Positions 11,519-29,900 of a stretch of 64,000 nucleotides of DNA are shown here, piece after piece. The DNA comes from Tilletia caries (Eukaryota; Basidiomycota; Exobasidiomycetes; Tilletiales; Tilletiaceae), in assembly GCA_032718865.1 (NCBI GenBank), contig JALUTQ010000007.1, forward strand, positions 2,431,699-2,495,698. The letters are read 5' to 3'. A model generated the notes under the pieces. The model worked only from the letters and a program-made list of their open reading frames with translations. It was not told the origin of the DNA and ran no database searches. The stretch's first letter is position 1. Each line of letters starts with the position of its first letter. The translations under genes were made by a program, and so were the position numbers.

Positions 11519-14273
11519 ATGACATCGAAGCATGGGAAAAGCGACAGCACGTCTGGCCACCACCCCTCCTCACTTGCAGAAGCCATCGTGCACACCATCA
11601 ATCCCTTTGCTGCGGTAGGAGCAAATGCGAAAGAGGCCTTGGCCTTGAGCGAAGACGGCGTGCCCACCAAGTCCCACTCACACTCATCCAAGCAGACCGC
11701 CGCCGACGAGGAGAAGGCAGACAGCGATAACGACAGCAACGCCTCCAAGTCCTCCCGCCATCGCTCGCGCGGCACCTTGCGCAGTCTCAGCCCCTTCCGC
11801 TTCCACTCCTCTCGTCGGAGCTCGAGCCGGACCCGCCTTCGTGTGAGTGGTAATGTGGACGATGGCGAGGACGATGCGAATGCGGAGCATCAGCCGGCGG
11901 AGAAAAGTGGGAAGAAGGACTGGGAGTGGCGAGGATACTGGCGTCGTCGCTCGAGACGGGACAGCGATGATACGGTAACTGGCGTCAGCTCGAAGGGCGG
12001 CGCTGGAAGTTCGCGAACAGACCGCGACGAACCGGATGCGGATGAGCACGAGACAGAACGCGCTCGTATCTGCCCCAGAAACACGGCGTTCAACAGCAAT
12101 CCGGCCCTCGATGATTTGGAGGATACAGAGGAAGATGGCGACTATGTTCGAATCCCACCGCGTCCGCCGCCCAAAGAGGGTGGAAAGCACAGTTCCTCGT
12201 CGGCGACTACCGAGACTGAAAAGTCGGACCCAGCTCCTGAGGAGTCTGAGGACGAGGAAGAGTCGGACATCGACGAAGAGTTGCTCGACAACACTCTCTT
12301 CAACGCCGGCTGCCTCGACCTGCACAACGACTGGCGTGATGCGCACGAATATGGCGAGCACCACAAGTGGGAAGGCTATGACGAGGACGGCATCGCCCGT
12401 CCGGAGCTCAAGAAGGACTCGATGTTCTGTGATGAAGTCGAGAGCATGGTGCCCTATGCGGATCCAAACCACATAGGCGACGTGCCGATCCCCGACGAGG
12501 CCGACCACCTTCTGAATGCGCCGAACCTCGTCCTGAGCCCGAGTCAACTCCGACTGGATCCATGTGGCACGTCGGCGCTGAGGACGCCCTCGCTTCCCAC
12601 GGCGCCCGTGGGAAATACTGCTGCAACGGGTGGTAGTATTGCATCGGTCGAATCGACACCGCCGAACGCATTCGACGCTGCTCTTCTCAAGGCGACGCCC
12701 AACCAGCCTCCGTCCGCCAAATCGACAGACTCAAGCGGGCACACGTCTTCGTCAGCAGTGGCGGCGGCGGCGGCGGCTGCCTCGGGCGGGACGGCTCTCG
12801 ACGCTCGGAGTGTCCCTACCCGGGACGGCTCTGTGGGTTCCTTCATGGGTGGCCAGCTCGGGGAGGGTGATCGGGCCTTGCGGGCCTCTCGACCGGTGTT
12901 TGAGCGGAATCGGTGCACGATAACACTCTTGCATGGGCAGTATGAGGAGAAGTTGGCGCAGGCTAGGAGGCCGAAGCGTTATGTGGTTGCGAGCGACGGG
13001 AGCGCGTGAGTTTTCTAGATCTTTGTGCTATGATGTGGGCGTTGCAGGAAGGGGACAGCTGACCTCTTCTTCTGCGCGGGTTGTAAACAGGGAGGCCTTG
13101 TATGCGATTGAATGGACGATTGGGACGGTGATGCGGGATGGTGACGGTATGTTGCTCCTCATCAACCTTGCATGGAAGTTGCCTTTGGTATGCTGACTGT
13201 GTCCATCTCCATGTGCGTTGTCAGAAACGATGATTGTAAGCGTGATGGAGACCGATACGAAGCTCGACGCCGTCGACCACGTCTTTGAGGACAAACAGAC
13301 GCGGATGTCGCATCAGAAGATAGTGAGCTTTTTGCTACTCGAGCTGACGGCCTGGGCTGTGGCTGACCCATATTCGATGCCTTTCAGAGACAAGACATGA
13401 CACTCGTTCTCGCACGACAGGCGACCAATCTCTTGCAAAGGACGCGGTTGGGCGTCAAAGTTGTGTGTCAGGCGCTGCATGCGACTGTGAGTTCAGCAAA
13501 GGCGGCTGACTTGCTTTTTTTTTGTATGGGAGACTGAACCAATTGCTCGCTTGCTTCGTTCGTCTACAGAACAGTCGTCGGATGCTCATCGACCTCACGG
13601 ACTACTTCTCTCCTACACTTCTGGTGAGTGACCAGCATTCCTTTCATCGTCCGCTTTAGATCCACCTTTCTCCAACTGAGCCTCCGTATTGTACGCACAG
13701 ATTGTCGGTTCTCGTGGTATGGGCTCGATAAAAGGTATCCTTCTCGGGTCGACATCGCACTACCTGCTCCAAAAGGCCTCGGTGCCCGTCATGGTTGCGC
13801 GTCGACGGCTGCGACTTCCCGCCTTGCCTCGAGGCAAAGCGGACGTCGTGCAGAGTGTGCGAAGGAGACATCTGCGGCTCGACGAGGCCAGTATCGAGAA
13901 GGAGACGCCTCCGACGCCTGAGGACGACGCTGCGAAAGCTGAGGAGCAGCAGAGTGGGGGGACGCCAGCGGCAGCGGCAGCGGTGGATGGGTCGAAGAAG
14001 GATGTCGCGGAGGGCGAGGCGGGCGCGGCTGCCTCAGCACTTGAGGGCGGCAAGGACGAAGACCTGACTGTAGTGCCGTCGGGTAGCAGTGTGGAGGGAA
14101 GTTCTGGTTCGCTCACGACTTCGAACGGATCGCAAGGGTCGGGTTCGGCTACTTCGGAAGAGGGCCATGCCGTTGGTGCTGGGACTGGGACTGGCGGGGT
14201 TAAAGAGGATGATGATGATGATAACGGACGGGGCCGGTCTCGGGGTCGGGCGAGGAGTCCGGTCGAAGGATGA
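11519..14273 (+). CDS. Large protein with C-terminal universal stress protein (Usp) domain
   Basis: Six exons: 11519-13005, 13091-13146, 13225-13322, 13388-13486, 13570-13623 and 13701-14273. Introns are 65-85 bp and phases agree. The product is 788 residues. Residues 1 to about 460 are Ser/Asp/Glu/Arg-rich and probably disordered. A Usp fold covers about 460-625: beta-strand KRYVVASDGS, helix EALYAIEWTIG, then the signature GSRGMG...LLGST at the start of exon 6. That signature fits the G-2X-G-9X-G(S/T) nucleotide-binding motif, so ATP binding is likely (inference). The tail after it is acidic and Gly/Ser-rich. Fungal proteins with this layout are common but poorly characterised, and the function in stress physiology is inferred from the family only. 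The ATG at 11519 opens the frame after a long CT-rich leader. Confidence 0.85.
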
Positions 14274-14673
14274 GGTATGGCGGCTTCTTTTGTGTTTTTC
14301 TCCTTCCCTTCAGTGATCACTTTATGCCGGGCTCGTGGAATCTGTATAAGACCAACCTTTCAGCCAGCGCGGTCGCAAACTCGCAACCCTCCCGCGGTCA
14401 CAGCCTCCGTCGATTCGTCTCAAGAGTCGTGCGGCGGCGCAAGGCAGATGAGATGGGAGCTCGTTGTTATTGATCAAGCTGAATTCGGCTTGTGCGCGGT
14501 TGCGCCCTCTACAGTCTGCAGATTTACAGACTGACCACAGCCGTTCGCGCATAAGAGCTGACCGCTGACCTGTTAATCCTGTCGTCTTCCCCTTTCTCCC
14601 TTCCACCCACCGCGCATCTCTCAGCAGGTCTCCCACCGTCATCTTTTTACGCCTTGCCCCACCCACGGTCACC
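14274..14673. other. Intergenic region upstream of the small secreted peptide gene
   Basis: 400 bp with no supported gene. A weak TATAAG element lies at 14345-14350, and the last 100 bp before the peptide start are CT-rich, as in other leaders of this window. Confidence 0.4.
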
Positions 14674-14986
14674 ATGAAGTGCAGCATTTTCACCGTTTTC
14701 CTGGCCGCCGTCTTGATTGTAACCCACGTCAACGCTTTCGAGGAGAAGGGCGGTCCCAAGGTCAAGCGGAACTGTGTGGTATGTGCACTGACGCGGTAGT
14801 CCACTCGAGCTTTAGGACTTCCTCACTACCTTACGGTCTCCGCTTGGATCCTCTTCCTTTCTGCTGCGTTAACCTTCATCCCCCTACCCCCCGCAACCTG
14901 CAACTGCTTCCGAACAGTGGGACTGTCGGACCAAGTACGGCGACGGCACCCCCCAGTACTTTGACTGCGTCGACAAGCACTGCTGA
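14674..14986 (+). CDS. Small secreted cysteine-rich peptide precursor (57 residues)
   Basis: Two exons, 14674-14778 and 14918-14986, with a 139-bp intron (donor GTATGT, acceptor AACAG), the longest confident intron in the window. The start is CACC-ATG. Residues 1-21 form a clear signal peptide (MKCSIFTVFL..., Ala-rich core, cleavage after VNA). Residues 22-32 (FEEKGGPKVKR) look like a short propeptide ending in a Lys-Arg Kex2 site. The predicted mature part, residues 33-57, is 25 residues with four cysteines spaced C-x3-C-x13-C-x4-C and ends at Cys57. Two disulfides are plausible. I recognise no family. An effector, antimicrobial or signalling peptide are all possible. It was found by signal-peptide plus splice-frame reasoning and is too short for ordinary ORF calling. 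Confidence 0.65.
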
Positions 14987-18361
<3,375 letters not shown>

Positions 18362-18844
18362 ACGGGGGCGGGTAGTCGTGCCGAAACCCCTTGCGTGAGG
18401 AGGCCTCGGCGGACCATCTTTTCTTTTCGAAATCCGCACGCATGGGGCTTCTTTTCTCATTCCTCGTTCTCTCGTTCGCTCCCTTTTTTGATCTCTTGTT
18501 TCTTCTTCCTTTGTCTCGAACTACAAAATCGCCCCTCTCTTTTCCCTCCTTCTGGGTTGCTTTGTTGCTTTTGACCACTCACTCACTTGCTGTATACACA
18601 TGTCTGAAGGCGATTCCCTTCTTTTTCTTTCCTCCCTCTGTTCAGTGTCTATTGCAGGTTCCCCAACCCCGGCCGGTTGTCGTCCCTCCTTCGTCGACGA
18701 GCCGCGAGGCCGCGATGCTATACTCGGCGAACGGAGTTACACAGAGCGTAGTCCGAGCATGGGGTTCGCGAATTTGAACCGTCGAGGTGAGCCTCTCCTC
18801 TCGTTCGTGTTGGCAGTTGCTCTTGGGGGGAAAATGAGGTATAC

Positions 18845-18878
18845 GAACGCTGTCAAATGAGGTGTATGGACAGCGTTC
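18845..18878. repeat. Perfect 10-bp inverted repeat (hairpin)
   Basis: GAACGCTGTC at 18845-18854 and its exact reverse complement GACAGCGTTC at 18869-18878, separated by 14 nt. It could fold as an RNA stem-loop or serve as a dyad binding site. No function can be assigned. Confidence 0.6.
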
Positions 18879-18948
18879 TTGATGCCTTTGGATGGCGTGC
18901 ACGACCCGCCCTTGGGACGATGAGAAGAACAGCGATTTCGCATTTTCG

Positions 18949-19230
18949 TGTGTCGCGCACTCTCTCGCTGTTGGGGTCATGGGTGCCTTCCACGGCGTGC
19001 ACGAGCCCGCCAACTCGTTCTTTTTCGTTCGTCGTTCGTCGATTGGGACCTGAACTTGCTTTCGAATGTCACAACTCCCAGGAATGTCCCGCGAGGGAGA
19101 GGACCGGTGCGCTCCGCGTTGCTCCTCGCTCCTCTGTGGACCCCTGCGCAAGGCACCTGCATGCGGCCGTGGCCATTGGCCGACATCCGTTTTCTCATTT
19201 TGCACGAGGGTCGCATGTGCCGCTGATCGA
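18949..19230. repeat. Imperfect direct repeat, copy 1
   Basis: Shares several near-identical blocks with copy 2: ACTTGCTTTCGAATGTC (19054), GCGCTCCGCGTTGCTCCTCG (19109) and CTCTGTGGACCCCTGCGCAA (from 19132). The order and spacing match copy 2 (offset 332-334 bp), apart from one gap. A short related block, GGCGTGCACGACCCGCC, also occurs upstream near 18891. Confidence 0.65.
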
Positions 19231-19281
19231 GCTCTCCTCCCTCATCTTCTTCCTCCTCCATTTCCCATCAACTCATCCTCG

Positions 19282-19625
19282 CGTGTCGCAACTCGCGCTG
19301 TTCAGTGTTCAGTGTTCACTGTTGGGTGCTTTGACGGCGTGCACAGGCCCGACAACCCGTCCTTTTTCGTTCATTCATTGGACCTGGACTTGCTTTCGAA
19401 TGTCCCAACTCCCACGAATGCTCCGCGAGGAAGGAATGATGCGCTCCGCGTTGCTCCTCGCTGCTCGAGTTCTTACCTGTACGTTCGACGATGAATTCGT
19501 CTCGATCCCCTCGTTCTTTTTCTCTGTGGACCCCTGCGCAAGGCATCTGCTTGGGGCCATGGCCATTGGCGGACATTTCGTTATCTCATCCCTCGAGCAA
19601 TGCATTTGCCGCTGGGCGCTGATGA
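19282..19625. repeat. Imperfect direct repeat, copy 2
   Basis: Second copy of the segment at 18949-19230. The same blocks occur at 19388, 19441 and about 19522. It carries an extra stretch of about 58 bp between the second and third blocks, which shifts the offset from 332 to 390 bp. Together with substitutions this breaks any shared reading frame. Confidence 0.65.
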
Positions 19626-20172
19626 ATTCTTTTCCTTCTTTTTCCTCCTCTTCCCTCCTCCGCCCACGCAGCGACTTCCGATCAGCCTGCACTCATGCTG
19701 CTCTTGGCCAGCGTTTGCAACCCGCATTCACCTCATCACTCGTCAGGGCGCACTGACTCGAGTCCATGGGCAAATGAGGCTGGGGCTGTGTCGAGCCCGT
19801 CACGCACTACTCAGGAAAATACCGATGGCGGTCAAGGAGCTCATCTGGCTGCTGGAGCTTGTCGAACTTCGGCCGACTATGGGCGCTCTCCTAATCTCCT
19901 CTGGAGTCTGGGACAAACTTCGTCCCGTCTTACACGTTTCGTCTTCCCATAAGAAGGCGGTGACTTGCGCATCCCCGCCTGACCTATTCCCCCTCCCTAC
20001 AGCTCTGTGACCTGCCACCTCTCTCCTCCACTTCTGCCCCTTCCCTTTCCCCTGCCCACTGCAGCCGGGCTCTTCCATCACGGCCCTTCTACCCAGGCCT
20101 GCACACCCACACACTCTTTTTTGACCACACTTCCGGGCACTTTCTTCCGATCCTAAAACGCTCCTATTGAGG

Positions 20173-25132
<4,960 letters not shown>

Positions 25133-25556
25133 ATGCCCGGCGCAGATAGACCAATTCTTTGATCCCTATGCTCTTGAGCACACAAATCACTCTCCCTGCC
25201 TGCGTTCCCTCTTGTCACCACCCTTCTTCACACTCTTTTTTGGTTTCGACATCCATACAAACAATCTTTGCTTTTCTTCGGTGGTATGGTTCATGTGTTT
25301 GATCCTCCTCGCCTTGTGAGGCCTCTGTGCCCTGTACCTTGAAATCGATGCTCCTCCCTGCGTGCTCTTTTGCACTCAGCAGATGGTCCTGCCCCCTTCT
25401 TTCCCCTGCTGCTTGTACCCATGCTGTGCCGCAAACAGTGCGATGGAAAGGATGATGGAGACGGACATTATTGCTGGGAAGTATTGGTACATGTGGAAGA
25501 AGGTGACGTGGCGGTTTGATGGAGGCGATTCTATCACAGAACGGAGCTGGTAAATG
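25133..25556. other. Convergent 3' flanks of the modular protein and derlin genes
   Basis: 424 bp between two convergent stop codons. On the minus strand, roughly 25376-25502 would encode a hydrophobic stretch with no clear start codon of its own and out of frame with the derlin stop. I treat it as 3' UTR. Nothing else is seen. Confidence 0.45.
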
Positions 25557-26343
25557 TCACCGGTCGTCAAGGAGCCGGACGCTGCGAATGGACGATCGCG
25601 TAGGGTCAGAGGGATGGTGGCAAGCCAAAGAAGAGCGATAGAGACTGATGGGAGGGTACTCACAGCCAAGCGGGCGCTCGCAGAAGACTGTGCCCATGGC
25701 TTTTGTGTTCTCTCGGCCAGACATCGTCCCAGAAGTAGACTGAAGAGAAGAGAGAAAGGTCAGCAATCAGACCATGACGAAGTGTGTGGAAGGGAAGGAA
25801 GACCTCACAGATGTGACCGACAAAGATGCCGAGCAAGTCGCCCATGATGAGACGTGAGTCTTGGTTGATCAGCCAAGAGCAGGCGACCAGGCTCCACGGT
25901 AGATACGGGGCTGTGACGACGAGAATGCCGAAGAGACTGAGTCGTACGTGGCGATTGCGTCGACTCCAGACGTACACCAGCACGAATGCGAGTGGACTGG
26001 CCAAGAAGGGCAGGGAGACCCCTGGGCCGAGGATGAGGAGAATGGCAGCGGAGAAGGTCAAAAGACACAAATAGTCCGCCTTCCGGTTGATGTAGTTGGT
26101 CTCCTCGAGCATGCGGGAGTACCGCATGAAGAAGAAGAGGTGGAAGACGAGGTCGATGCCGAACTTGCCGAACCAGAGGAAGGTGGTTAGGGGACGCCAG
26201 AATTGCCAGGTGGGTGGACCGACGAGGCGGGGCGCGTAGAAGAGTTGGTAGGTGTCTACTAGTCGGACGTGCTCGGCCAGGGAGATGGCTAGGGCGGAGG
26301 CGGCCCAGAACTTGGTGATTGGGGGGATGCCTTGAAGATCCAT
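25557..26343 (-). CDS. Derlin-family ER membrane protein (ERAD)
   Basis: Exons: complement(25809..26343), complement(25664..25739) and complement(25557..25581). Introns are 69 and 82 bp, and the product is 211 residues. Derlins are rhomboid pseudoproteases of the ER membrane that help retrotranslocate misfolded proteins. The N-terminus MDLQGIPPITKFW, the WRPLTTF block and FFMRYSRMLEE followed by hydrophobic helices match the family. Exon 2 carries YFWDDVWPRE and LLRAPAWL, the usual segments after the last membrane helix. Spliced exon 3 adds only VRLLDDR before the stop, giving a short tail and a Der1-like total length. The start chosen is the ATG at 26343; an upstream in-frame start at 26379 would add 12 residues outside the conserved region. 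It is divergent with the FAP1-like gene. Confidence 0.88.
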
Positions 26344-26986
26344 TGTGGCTGATGTCTCTTGACGATTATATTCTTGCAATTGGAAACTTGAGTCCTTCGA
26401 ATCGACCGTTCTCCCAGTAAGATCGAATGCAGGTCTCCTTCCTCCTTGCTCTTAGACGTCCGCACAGGCTTGCCTTTGGCTCAGCAAGTATATTCTGTGG
26501 ATGAGTACATTCAATTGTTGAGCCTTGTCTCGGGATCGTGTGGTCTGAAAGTGAAATGCTCACAACGCTCACTTCTTCGCTTCTCGTCGACAAGGAGCTG
26601 GAAGACGCAGAACGACCAGGCAGCACTGTCAGCCTCGCCCAGGACTACAGATCGTCGAGTCATTGGCACTCACCAATTCTGGTTTCTGACTGGTTGAACT
26701 TGAAGGGAGCAAGGGATGCCTCTGAATTTCATTGACGTGGCGATGACTGGAAGGAGAGCCGGACAGAAACACCGGCACGCGGACATCACCGGAGTCATCC
26801 GGGACTTGCCACGTGATTTTGCAGATCGGGCCGGTTGCTATAAATACTGACGTCTTCGGCCTGCCACTCGCTCTCCTGGCTGGCTGGCTTCCACCACGAC
26901 CTTCGCATTCCCATACACACAGGAAGAGCAGCAAGTAAACCTAACAGAAGCAGGAACAAAGTCACGAAGCAAGAGTCCTTCCATTG
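26344..26986. promoter_or_regulatory. Divergent promoter between derlin and FAP1-like genes
   Basis: 643 bp shared upstream region. On the FAP1 side there is a CACGTG E-box at 26811-26816, 22 bp before a TATA box. No coding potential is supported within it. Confidence 0.55.
26839..26846 (+). promoter_or_regulatory. TATA box of the FAP1/NFX1-like gene
   Basis: TATAAATA, 148 bp upstream of the predicted ATG at 26987 and just downstream of a CACGTG element. The assignment is by position. Confidence 0.55.
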
Positions 26987-29900
26987 ATGTCGGCAGCGCA
27001 GGTCGAAAGTCGTCCGACACCCAGCACCGCCGCCGCATACGACACCCCGCCCGCCACTACCTCCAACTCCAACCCACGCTCGTCCACCCGTCCCGGCCCT
27101 TCCGGGGAGCCAGGTTCGCACCGACAGGGAGGAGGCGCAGGCGGCGCACCTGGGGGCGGGCGCGACCGTCGGCGCAGAGGCAAAGCTCCAGCCGCCGGCG
27201 CAGCTGAATCCGATCATCAAGGCGCCCAAGCTCGTGGCGGTGGACGCAATGGAGGCGGGGGCGGTAGAAGTGGCGGAGCCCAGGCGGAGGTGAACGGGGA
27301 TTCCGCTGCACAGCAAAATGGGCATCGGAATCAAGGCGCATCAAATCGATCGGCCAACGGTGGGCGCGGTCGGGGCCAGGGCCAAGGCCGGCCCGCTCGT
27401 GGCAAAGCGAATGATGGCCACGCCCAAGGCCAAACAGACCCAGCTCTCGATAATGCGCCTGGGAGCTCCGGCGCAAACGGCGGGAGACAGCGCCAGGGTC
27501 GAGGAAAGGCTAAGGAGAATCCCACCTCGTCATCCTCCGCTGATGCGAGCGCACAACCAGGTACGGAACCGGTTGCCCCCATTTCCACCCGAAAGCGGAA
27601 CTTCGGCGGCAAGATCACCACAGACGAAGCGGATTCGACGGAACGTGGCAGCGCCGATGTGAAAGGCAAGGGTGTCGCGCCAGCTCCCGTCCCACCTCTA
27701 ATCCGTGAATATGCAGATCTGCGCTCCCGCTTGGTCGCCGAGCTCGGTTCAGGCCAATACGAGTGCGCAATCTGCTACAACACCCTCACCACGCGCCAGC
27801 CGTGTTGGTCTTGCGATCAGTGCTACACTGTTCTTCACATGTCCTGCACCAAGAAGTGGGCATCTACCAGTGTCGACCAGGCAAATGCACAACTTGCCAT
27901 GCAAGAAGACCCGGAAATCCGCGCTCGTCGTGGTACCTGGCGATGCCCAGGCTGCCAATTCGCGCGCGAAGACGTGCCCCAGGCATACTGGTGCTGGTGC
28001 GCACGCGTCAAAGATCCACAAGCACGTGGCGGACTCAACCCGCATTCCTGCGGTCAACGCTGCGGGAAAGGATCGTGTCCTCATGGCGGCTGTGCGGAGC
28101 CATGCCATCCTGGCCCATGTGCTCCCTGCGCTGTGACCGTCTCGAAGCGCTGTCACTGCGGCAAACACGTTCTCCCGATACGCTGCTCCCAGCTTAACCC
28201 GTCCGCACGCGCCGCCGGTGCAGGTCTCCAGCCAGGCGTAGCGTCGATCCCCAGCGAAGCTCCCGCAGCAGTCCAGATCGAGCGCGGCATCTCGTGCAGT
28301 GAGGCTTGTGGGAAATTGCTCAACTGCGGTACCCATTCCTGCGCGGCCGTTTGCCACCCAGGAGCTTGCACCTTTTGCGCCGAGCACATCAACGCAAAGT
28401 GCTACTGTGGACTGCAGGAGAAGGACCTCGTCTGCGGATCGGAGGGTACGGCGCAGCGATGCGTCCGCGACGACGACAACACCGAGTGGACCGGTCTCTG
28501 GACTTGCGACACCGTACAACAAAAGCCATACGACTGCGGAAAGCACTTCTACGAACAGTCATGCTCGAGCAGCAGTCATACCACCGACCGACCGCCGTGC
28601 CCGCGCTCGCCGGAACGCATCAAGAGATGCCCGTGCGGCAAGACGGCGCTGACGGATCGGACGAGCTGTGAGGATGACATTCCGACCTGCGGCAGCAAGT
28701 GCGAAAAGGTTCAACTATGCGGCCACCTGGACTCGGACTCCAGTTGCCACCACGGTGAGTGTTCATTTTGCGATGATGTTCTGATGGACGGAAATGATGC
28801 TGAACTTCTTTTCTGTTCAGGTCCATGCCCTCCCTGCAGGGTGCTAATGACAACGCCGTGTCGATGTGGCGAGAGCAAGCAGACACGACAATGCTACGAG
28901 CATCAGCGTGAGGAGAGCGAAGGTGGTCAAGAAATCTTGTGCTCGACATTATGCAAAGCTCTTAGGAATTGCGGGAAACACGTCTGCAATCGCCGATGCT
29001 GCCCGCTCTCCTTCCAAGCGAAAGCCAAAGGCAAGAAGCGTCCTTCGCCACACGAGCTCGCTGCACAAGATCCAGCCGGATTCCACGAGTGCAACGTTCC
29101 ATGCGGGAAGCCGCTCACGTGCGGCTTGCATGCGTGTCCCATGACCTGCCATCGCGGACCGTGTCAGCGCTGCTTGCAAGCCTCGTTCGAGGAGCTCATC
29201 TGCTTCTGCGGGCGAACGGTGCTCGAACCGCCTGTGGCGTGCGGTACCGTGATTCAATGCAACTTCCCCTGCACTCGACCCCCGCCGACTTGTGGACATC
29301 CCAAAGTGCAGCACAACTGTCACGAAGGCGAGGCGTGCCCTCCGTGCGTGTTCCTCACAGAAAGGCTGTGCCACTGCGGCAAATCCGTCGTCCAAGCTGT
29401 CCCGTGTTCTCGCTTGACGGAACGGGTGAGGTGCGGCATGACTTGCGGCGCCCTGATGCACTGTGGCTTCCATCGTTGCGAGGGCCACTGCCACCGTGCG
29501 CCTGGTGACTGTGGCTCCTGCACGCAGGTGTGCGCGAAGCCACGGAAGCTGTGTGGCCATCCGTGTACGAAGCCTTGCCATGCTCCTGCGGCGTGTCCGG
29601 ACGCGGAGCCGTGCGAGTCGATCATCACGATTCAGTGTCCTTGTGGCCACCTTCAGCAGAAGTCGAAGTGTGGCGCGTCGACGTCGAATCCGGCGGGTCG
29701 GGAACGGGCGCTGAAGTGCAATGATGCGTGCGCTATTGCGCAGCGGAACATGAAGCTGGCTGATGCGTTGGGTATCAACTATGCGGAGAAGGGCGCCCCG
29801 GCTGTGTACGAGGCGGACACGATCAAATTTTACGCCACCCACCGAGCGTTCGGGGACGAAGTCGAGCGCGCGTTCACCGAGTTCGTCACCTCGAGTCGGA

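Larger units (their letters stand above)
18362..20172. other. 1.8-kb gene-poor interval with a duplicated segment
   Basis: This interval starts with the Hsp110 3' flank and ends with the CT-rich leader of the modular secreted protein gene. Between them lie an inverted repeat at 18845-18878 and two imperfect direct copies of a roughly 280-340-bp segment, listed separately. The longest plus-strand open frame (18857-19756) crosses both copies, but its reading register shifts between the matching blocks, so it is not conserved as protein. No tRNA was found. Confidence 0.5.

Noticed and set aside
10036..11730. 564-residue open frame between NOT1 and the Usp gene
   Set aside because: It lies in CT-rich DNA where stops are rare, overlaps another long frame in a second register (10239-11246), is Ser/Pro/Phe-rich without domain features, and runs into the real Usp start in a different frame.
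18766..18785. GGTTCGCGAAT as a possible tRNA B-box
   Set aside because: It mismatches GGTTCRANYCC, and no acceptor, D or anticodon stem could be folded around it.
18857..19756. 299-residue plus-strand open frame across the duplicated segment
   Set aside because: The two direct-repeat copies are read in different registers within it, so the duplicated DNA does not encode duplicated protein. No family resemblance or splice pattern is seen.
25376..25669. Minus-strand open frame with a hydrophobic stretch overlapping the derlin 3' end
   Set aside because: Its nominal start is a TTG and its first third is the derlin intron. The spliced derlin frame ends at 25557 in another register, and no donor gives access to this frame.
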